Source of the DNA: Physcocola sp002396385
GTDB taxonomy: Bacteria > Bacteroidota > Bacteroidia > Bacteroidales > Paludibacteraceae
Direction of reading: 5' to 3'
Assembly: GCA_946535435.1 (NCBI GenBank)
Contig: CAMNDM010000010.1
Coordinates: forward strand, 1-64,000
Length of the DNA stretch: 64,000 nucleotides
Below, piece by piece: positions 59,151 to 64,000 of the stretch; position 1 is the stretch's first letter; each line of letters begins with the position of its first letter. The position numbers and the translations under genes were made by a program. Under the pieces are notes generated by a model. It was not told where the DNA came from. It made no database searches and saw only the letters and a program-made list of their open reading frames with translations.

Positions 59151-59666
59151 ATGAATTATCGCTTTTTTATTATTCCTGTTTCTGTGGTAATGCTGTCGGC
59201 TTGTGGTGGTAGTAACGTGTCGGACCAGAATAATGCCGACTCTGTTGCCGTAACGACCCCTTCCGAAAAAGACGCACAAACAGAGAAAACGGGAATTGAA
59301 TATGTCAATAACCGTTTCCTCTTCTCGGTTACCGTTCCGAACGACTTCGTTGCCCAACCTGATCCTGAAAATGGAGACGGACGCACGTTCAAACGTGGAA
59401 ATGCGCAGATAATAGCTTATGCGGGTTATGCCGGGTCGTTCGACGAGGTTTTGGCTTTGGGCGGCAGCGACAGCGATACCTATAATGCCCATAAAGACAA
59501 TTGGGCTGTTTGGTCGGGTGTAGAAGAGGGCAAGATATACTATAAAAAGACCGTATTTAAAAACGGGGTGGCCTTCTCGCTGTTCTTCGAGTATCCGGAG
59601 AATGAGAAAAACGAGTTCGACTCTATTATTAGCCTGGTAGATAGGTCTTGGGTGACGGGGCAGTGA
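59151..59666 (+). CDS. Hypothetical lipoprotein (171 aa)
   Basis: Signal peptide with lipobox (MLSACGG, cysteine near residue 18), an acidic/Thr-Ser linker, then a domain with VNNRFLFSVTVPNDFVAQPDPENGDGRTF and a final VDRSW strand. It starts 13 bp after the TlpA-like gene. I do not recognise the family; the layout resembles small outer-membrane lipoproteins of PsbP-like or similar folds. No function is proposed. Confidence 0.65.
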   Translation: MNYRFFIIPVSVVMLSACGGSNVSDQNNADSVAVTTPSEKDAQTEKTGIEYVNNRFLFSVTVPNDFVAQPDPENGDGRTFKRGNAQIIAYAGYAGSFDEVLALGGSDSDTYNAHKDNWAVWSGVEEGKIYYKKTVFKNGVAFSLFFEYPENEKNEFDSIISLVDRSWVTGQ

Positions 59667-59689
59667 AAAAAGCCCTTGAAGATAAAACG

Positions 59690-59725
59690 AAGAGGAGCAC
59701 GGATGTGAGAATCTGTGCTCCTCTT
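59690..59725. terminator. Bidirectional terminator before the 123-aa gene
   Basis: A 15-bp stem (59690-59704 with 59711-59725, one G-T), between convergent genes. Confidence 0.88.
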
Positions 59726-59748
59726 TACTTTTTGTTGAATTTAAACTT

Positions 59749-60120
59749 TTAGCTGAGATCGCCAGTCAGGAATTTGTATTTGTCGCTGGTCTCAAAATCA
59801 AGGTCTTCAATCTGTGTGAAAAGGCGTTTTAGAGCTGCAATCTCTTCCTTCGAGGGGTTTGCGGGGTTGTTAGCCGTAAGCTCAATCCGGTCGTTAAACT
59901 CGCTAATGAGGGCGTTGAGCTTGTCGAACTTTCCAATTAGCTCTTCACGTGTTGCTTTTTCATCGTCGTTGTGTGGGTTGAAATCTTGTACCGACTCTTT
60001 GTATTCTAGCATCAATTCGGCTTCCGCCTGAGTGTAAAGGAGTTCGTCGGTGTCTTGAATCTCCATTAATAAATCTTCTGTACTCATCATATTTCTGTAA
60101 TTTGTTGATTTGGTTTTCAT
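59749..60120 (-). CDS. Hypothetical acidic helical protein (123 aa)
   Basis: A soluble, Glu/Asp-rich, mostly helical protein (DTDELLYTQAEAELMLEYKES; IGKFDKLNALISEFNDRIEL) that ends DKYKFLTGDLS. Starts at 60090 or 60087 are as likely as the one given, since the first ten residues are a basic leader. It lies downstream of the AmpG-like transporter gene on the same strand. Family unknown. Confidence 0.6.
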   Translation of the reverse strand: MKTKSTNYRNMMSTEDLLMEIQDTDELLYTQAEAELMLEYKESVQDFNPHNDDEKATREELIGKFDKLNALISEFNDRIELTANNPANPSKEEIAALKRLFTQIEDLDFETSDKYKFLTGDLS

Positions 60121-60151
60121 AGAGTGGCGGGCACTGTGTATAAGAGCCCCT

Positions 60152-60178
60152 ATGGCATAGAATATGGATATATGCCAT
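60152..60178. promoter_or_regulatory. Perfect eight-base dyad upstream of the 123-aa gene
   Basis: ATGGCATA at 60152-60159 and TATGCCAT at 60171-60178 are inverted with an 11-base spacer. This could be an operator. No T-tract follows, so a terminator is less likely. Confidence 0.3.
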
Positions 60179-60215
60179 CTTCACTACCTAAGTTACACAA
60201 CTATTTTGATTTTTC

Positions 60216-61601
60216 CTATTCCTTTTTGCCAAAATTTTCATCAAAAGGCAACCGGTGGGCAATTATAAAGCCCGGAATGGTACAGATGCAGACCCAAACA
60301 AAGAAGTTCGTATAGCCAATGTGTTCTTGTATCCAACCAGCCACAAGGCCTGGTAACATCATGCCTAAAGCCATGAAACCGGTGCTGATGGCGTAGAAGG
60401 TTGTTTTATATTGTCCGCGCGAGAAGTAGATGAGGTAGAGAGTGAATGCGGCAAACCCCAGACCATAACCCAGCTGCTCGATGCACAACAGTAGGGTGAT
60501 TAGAATGTAGTTGTCTGGTTGCCAGTAAGCCATCAGCACGTAAACAAGGTTCGGCACGTTCATGAAGACAACCATTGGGAAGAACCACTTCTTCATGCCG
60601 TCTCTCGATATCAGGTAACCCCCCAACAGCCCGCCTATGGTCAGGGCTAGGATTCCGAATACACCGTAAATGATGCCAATATCTTTGGTTTCGATGCCCA
60701 ATCCTCCGTTGGCAACGCTGTCGTTTAAGAAAAGGTACGACATTTTTGACAACTGGGCCTCTCCCAAACGGAATAACAGAATGAAGGACAATGCAAGTCC
60801 GAACCCTTTTTTGGTGATGAATTTATAAAAGGTGCGGTAGAATGTGTGTACAATGTGTATGTTGTTTAGAAGGGGTGAAATGTCGCTTGCCGGTTTTGGT
60901 AGCGTTATGCCGTGGTAAAGGCGCAACATGAATATCAGGCCTCCTATAATGAAGAATGTACACGACCAAGCCATTGGTATGTCTCCTGTTTTCTCTTCAA
61001 GCAGGCCTGCAAGATAAAGCAGACCTCCCTGGCCGACAATTGTACTGAAACGGTAGAACGTGTTGCGGATTCCAACATAGAAACTCTGTTGGTGCGAGTT
61101 AAGAGCCAGTATGTAGAGACCGTCGGCTGCAATGTCGTGGGTGGCACTGCTGAAAGCAATGAGCCAAAAAACAATCATACTAATGGCAAAAAAATGGTTG
61201 GCACCCTGCATAAGCAGCAGTCCTATGCCTGCAAAACCGGCTCCCATCAGCATCTGCGTGCTCAAAACCCACCAGCGTTTGGTCTTGATAAGGTCTACAA
61301 ACGGACTCCAAAACGGTTTTATAACCCATGGTAGGTAAAGCCAACTGGTGAAAAATGCGACTTCGGTATTGTTGAAACCCATCTTGTTGTAGAAAGCTAT
61401 GGCCAGCATGGTTACTATAACGAATGGCAAGCCTTCCGCAAAGTAAAGGCTGGGTACCCAACTGTATGCTTTGGGGGTGGTTTCGGTAGCACAATTGTAG
61501 GCTTCTGAGACTTTTACCTCTCCCTCATTCATGTCGTTTTTTGGGGACGTTATGTCTTTGGCTTCTTTAGAAGAAGTCATCATTTGTTTCTGTTCTTCCA
61601 T
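60216..61601 (-). CDS. AmpG-like MFS transporter
   Basis: AmpG-type permeases import muropeptides. The 461-residue protein has twelve spans with family signals: SLYFAEGLPFVIVTMLAI, KPFWSPFVDLIKTKRWWVL, SSATHDIAADGLYILAL (the DIAADG motif), and LGYGLGFAAFTLYLIYFSRG. An N-terminal extension of about 40 charged residues precedes the first helix. The start at 61601 is preferred because the -7 element covers the earlier one at 61625. Substrate is inferred from the family only. Confidence 0.85.
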   Translation of the reverse strand: MEEQKQMMTSSKEAKDITSPKNDMNEGEVKVSEAYNCATETTPKAYSWVPSLYFAEGLPFVIVTMLAIAFYNKMGFNNTEVAFFTSWLYLPWVIKPFWSPFVDLIKTKRWWVLSTQMLMGAGFAGIGLLLMQGANHFFAISMIVFWLIAFSSATHDIAADGLYILALNSHQQSFYVGIRNTFYRFSTIVGQGGLLYLAGLLEEKTGDIPMAWSCTFFIIGGLIFMLRLYHGITLPKPASDISPLLNNIHIVHTFYRTFYKFITKKGFGLALSFILLFRLGEAQLSKMSYLFLNDSVANGGLGIETKDIGIIYGVFGILALTIGGLLGGYLISRDGMKKWFFPMVVFMNVPNLVYVLMAYWQPDNYILITLLLCIEQLGYGLGFAAFTLYLIYFSRGQYKTTFYAISTGFMALGMMLPGLVAGWIQEHIGYTNFFVWVCICTIPGFIIAHRLPFDENFGKKE

Positions 61602-61622
61602 AAAGAGAATTTTCCTACACTG

Positions 61623-61630
61623 CAAAGTTA
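61623..61630 (-). promoter_or_regulatory. Promoter -7 element for the AmpG-like gene
   Basis: TAACTTTG on the minus strand, 21 bp before the start at 61601. Confidence 0.55.
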
Positions 61631-61768
61631 TTCATTTTAAGCCAAACAAGTCCCATTTTATTGGCTATTCTTCCCATTTGTCTGAAGAAAGCGGGTTCTG
61701 AAGAACGCTTTTTTTACAAACAAATGGTTATAGCCCTTTTTTTGACAGAAAAATCGGTCGGTTTGTTG

Positions 61769-61776
61769 TATATTTG
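61769..61776 (+). promoter_or_regulatory. Promoter -7 element for the BadF/HgdC-like gene
   Basis: TATATTTG, 61 bp before the start; a small CCCC/GGGG hairpin lies in the leader. Confidence 0.5.
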
Positions 61777-61837
61777 CAGTAAAGTTTGTTTGCCCCTTCG
61801 GGGTGGAACTTTGTATTTGAATGAAAGATAGATTTAC

Positions 61838-64000
61838 ATGGAGATGCAAACCTTCAATATTGGTCTGGATGCGGGCTCAACAACACTTAAATTAGTGGTT
61901 ACGAATTCGAATGGCGATGTGGTTTATGCCGATTACCAGCGCCATCATGCCGATATAGTCCGAACCCTGTCTGTTTCCCTAAAAACGCTATTGCAGAAAA
62001 TGGGTGATGTGAACGTCCGTTTTCAGATTACCGGTTCTGCTGGAATGGGTTTGTCTGAACGTTACCATATCCCCTTTACACAAGAGGTTGTTGCGGCTAC
62101 AGAGGTTATTGAAAGGAAGTTCCCACAGGTCCGTACCCTTATCGATATAGGAGGCGAGGACAGTAAAATCATTTTCTTCAATAAAAATATGCAGGCCGAT
62201 ATGCGTATGAACGGCAATTGTGCTGGAGGTACGGGTGCTTTTATCGACCAAATGGCGGCTATACTTAACGTATCGACCAACGAATTGAACTCCCTTGCTG
62301 AAAAATCCGATACGATTTACCCTATAGCGTCGCGTTGTGGCGTTTTCTCAAAAACCGATATACAGAACCTGATTGCACTGAACGTAAAGCGCGAAGATAT
62401 TGCTATATCTATCTTCAACGCTGTGGCAACCCAGGTGCTTTCCACTCTGTCGCGCGGTTGCGACATCGTTCCAAAGGTTTTTTTGTGTGGCGGCCCTTTT
62501 GCCTTTATCCCTGCACTGAAAAACTTGGTGAAGGACAAACTGAATCTTGCTGACGACGATATTATTCTTGATCCGCACGCACAGGTTATCCCCGCTTGGG
62601 GAGCCAGTCTTTCAGCTTCCGATGGTAATGAGGTGAAACCGTTAAGTAGCTTCATCGACTTTTTCGAAAAGCAACCCTCTGCAAGTGCCAGGGCGCAGAG
62701 TGCCCTGCTCCCTTTGTTTAAGGACGATGCCGAGTTTGAGGCGTGGAAGGCCGATAAGCAAAAACATGCCATCAAAAAGGTGACGATGGCGGAACTCGAC
62801 AGCGACGAGTGCTACATCGGCATCGATTCGGGCTCTACAACCACCAAGGTGGTGGCTACCGATTTGCACGATAATATATTTTTCACTTTTTATAAAAAGA
62901 GTAGCGGCAGACCGTTAGAGGTGGCCCAAGAAGGTTTGAAGCAACTTTACGAAGAAGCGAAGGCTGCAGGACGCGAGCTAAAGGTCCGTGGCAGTTGCTC
63001 TATCGGTTATGGTGAAGACCTTGTGAGAACCGCTTTCGGCCTCGACTACGGAATGGTGGAGACCATTGCCCACTACACTGGTGCGCACAAATTGAATCCG
63101 AATGTCTCGTTTATCCTCGATATAGGAGGACAAGACATGAAGGCTATTTTTGTAGACAATGGCGCTATAAACCGGTTGGAAATCAACGAGGCCTGTTCTT
63201 CGGGTTGCGGCTCGTTTATCGATAGCTTTGCCACTTCGCTGAATTGTCCGCTCGACGAGTTTGTCTCGCGTGCATGCGCAAGTACTAATCCGTGCGATCT
63301 GGGTACGCGTTGCACCGTGTTTATGAATTCGAAGGTGAAACAGTCGTTGCGAGAGGGCGCGCTGCTCGACGATATTTCGAGTGGCCTTGCCTATTCGGTG
63401 GTGAAAAACTGCCTTTACAAGGTGCTGAAACTCAAATCGGTTGACGAACTTGGCGACCATGTTGTCTTACAGGGAGGTACTATGCGTAACCTGGCTGTTG
63501 TAAGGGCGTTTGAGTTGTCGGTCGGTAAAACGGTGGCTGTGTCGAACTATCCGGAACTGATGGGCGCATACGGCGGTGCACTCTATGCGAAGCGTATGAA
63601 GGAAAAGAGCGGTGACGACCAGTGCCGTCTGTTGCGCGATTTGTGTGATTTGAAAGAATACACCACCAAACCTTTCCGCTGCTCGGGTTGTGAGAACAAT
63701 TGCCGTGTGTTGAAGAATGTTTTTGCAAACGGCAAGATTTTCTATTCTGGTAACAAGTGCGAACGTGTCTATACAAATAAGGGGGAAAAAGGACGCATGG
63801 CGTTCAATATGAACCTCTTCAAAAACGAAACGGTTTTTCATAAAAACATACGCATCGAGGCTGGTAAACAGCCTTACTTGAGGCTGGGGGTTCCGCGTGC
63901 ACTGAATATGAACGAGGAGTTCCAATTCTGGAACACGCTGTTTACCAAATGCAACATTGAGGTTGTTCTTTCCCAACGCTCTTCCTATAAATTGTATGAG
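61838..64000 (+). CDS. BadF/BadG/BcrA/BcrD-type (HgdC-like) activase, very large (3' end outside window)
   Basis: The frame is open from the ATG at 61838 to the right edge (721 codons seen). Two activase ATPase domains lie in tandem. The first (about 5-270) starts IGLDAGSTTLKLVV and has DIGGEDSKI and NGNCAGGTGAFID with a cysteine for the shared 4Fe-4S cluster. The second (about 325-590) starts IGIDSGSTTTKVVA and has DIGGQDMKA and EACSSGCGSFID. A Cys-rich CSGCENNC segment (about 610) and the start of a DUF2229-type domain follow. Such proteins are ATP-driven reductive activators of a 2-hydroxyacyl-CoA dehydratase or other reductase; the tandem form is usually some 1400 residues. The target enzyme is unknown. 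Confidence 0.9.
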   Translation, partial: MEMQTFNIGLDAGSTTLKLVVTNSNGDVVYADYQRHHADIVRTLSVSLKTLLQKMGDVNVRFQITGSAGMGLSERYHIPFTQEVVAATEVIERKFPQVRTLIDIGGEDSKIIFFNKNMQADMRMNGNCAGGTGAFIDQMAAILNVSTNELNSLAEKSDTIYPIASRCGVFSKTDIQNLIALNVKREDIAISIFNAVATQVLSTLSRGCDIVPKVFLCGGPFAFIPALKNLVKDKLNLADDDIILDPHAQVIPAWGASLSASDGNEVKPLSSFIDFFEKQPSASARAQSALLPLFKDDAEFEAWKADKQKHAIKKVTMAELDSDECYIGIDSGSTTTKVVATDLHDNIFFTFYKKSSGRPLEVAQEGLKQLYEEAKAAGRELKVRGSCSIGYGEDLVRTAFGLDYGMVETIAHYTGAHKLNPNVSFILDIGGQDMKAIFVDNGAINRLEINEACSSGCGSFIDSFATSLNCPLDEFVSRACASTNPCDLGTRCTVFMNSKVKQSLREGALLDDISSGLAYSVVKNCLYKVLKLKSVDELGDHVVLQGGTMRNLAVVRAFELSVGKTVAVSNYPELMGAYGGALYAKRMKEKSGDDQCRLLRDLCDLKEYTTKPFRCSGCENNCRVLKNVFANGKIFYSGNKCERVYTNKGEKGRMAFNMNLFKNETVFHKNIRIEAGKQPYLRLGVPRALNMNEEFQFWNTLFTKCNIEVVLSQRSSYKLYE

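Noticed and set aside
1..64000. CRISPR array, integrase, transposase or prophage
   Set aside because: I saw no regularly spaced repeats and no recombinase, transposase or phage structural gene; the duplications found are direct gene copies and one short tandem repeat.

Overview
The window comes from a Bacteroidales-type member of the Bacteroidota. Evidence: the promoters carry the Bacteroidetes -7 motif TAnnTTTG and gene starts lack strong Shine-Dalgarno sites; lineage families are present (DUF4254, DUF4295, DUF4421, DUF4835/PorD, DUF5606, the divergent RpoZ, a hybrid two-component system fused to an AraC output domain); and the gene order bamD-rpoZ-coaBC-DUF4835-recN is typical of the phylum. 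Most of the window is ordinary chromosome.

Layout. 1-2.7 kb: the tail of a PD-(D/E)XK-type accessory gene and a GC-rich hairpin-forming gap, then ftsY-rimO. 2.9-12 kb: riboflavin synthase, an FKBP-type isomerase, a one-protein hybrid sensor/regulator upstream of a lone GH9 glycanase, and metA of the acetyl-transferring type. 12-18 kb: pncC, the rpmB-rpmG-DUF4295 operon, membrane proteins and a tRNA-Thr. 18-21.5 kb: an AlkD-like repair gene, then a tight three-gene operon of unknown role (Met-rich acidic protein, VWA/MIDAS protein, diverged PurA-like enzyme). 21.7-25.9 kb: a five-gene operon starting with an MIO-type aromatic amino acid ammonia-lyase, followed by a ketoreductase, an acyl carrier protein, an LpxL-like acyltransferase and a secreted protein. 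26-40 kb: rpsT, two tandem tRNA-Glu genes, a KpsF/GutQ-type isomerase, LemA, LOG, mdh, panC-panD, an M23/LysM endopeptidase, topA, an OmpA-family protein, a Na/Pi transporter, DUF4254 and a GT9 heptosyltransferase.

41.4-49.5 kb is an accessory region. A unit of promoter, leader mini-ORF, 157-aa secreted protein, about 655-aa FISUMP-like secreted protein and GNAT acetyltransferase occurs twice. The acetyltransferase of the first copy is a broken remnant, and the space between copies holds debris: a GIY-YIG-like gene split by an in-frame stop, a truncated CoiA-like ORF and a short direct repeat. An AAA-ATPase fragment follows the second copy.

50-64 kb: an MFS transporter, the bamD-rpoZ-coaBC-porD-recN-DUF4421 block, small secreted proteins, a TlpA-like lipoprotein lacking its CxxC pair, an AmpG-like transporter and the start of a very large BadF/HgdC-type activase that runs off the window.

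The best candidates for undescribed biology are the Met-rich/VWA/PurA-like operon (18885-21515), the ammonia-lyase/ACP operon (21717-25859) and the duplicated secreted pair (41431-49296). All functions are assigned by reading motifs; no database search was possible.
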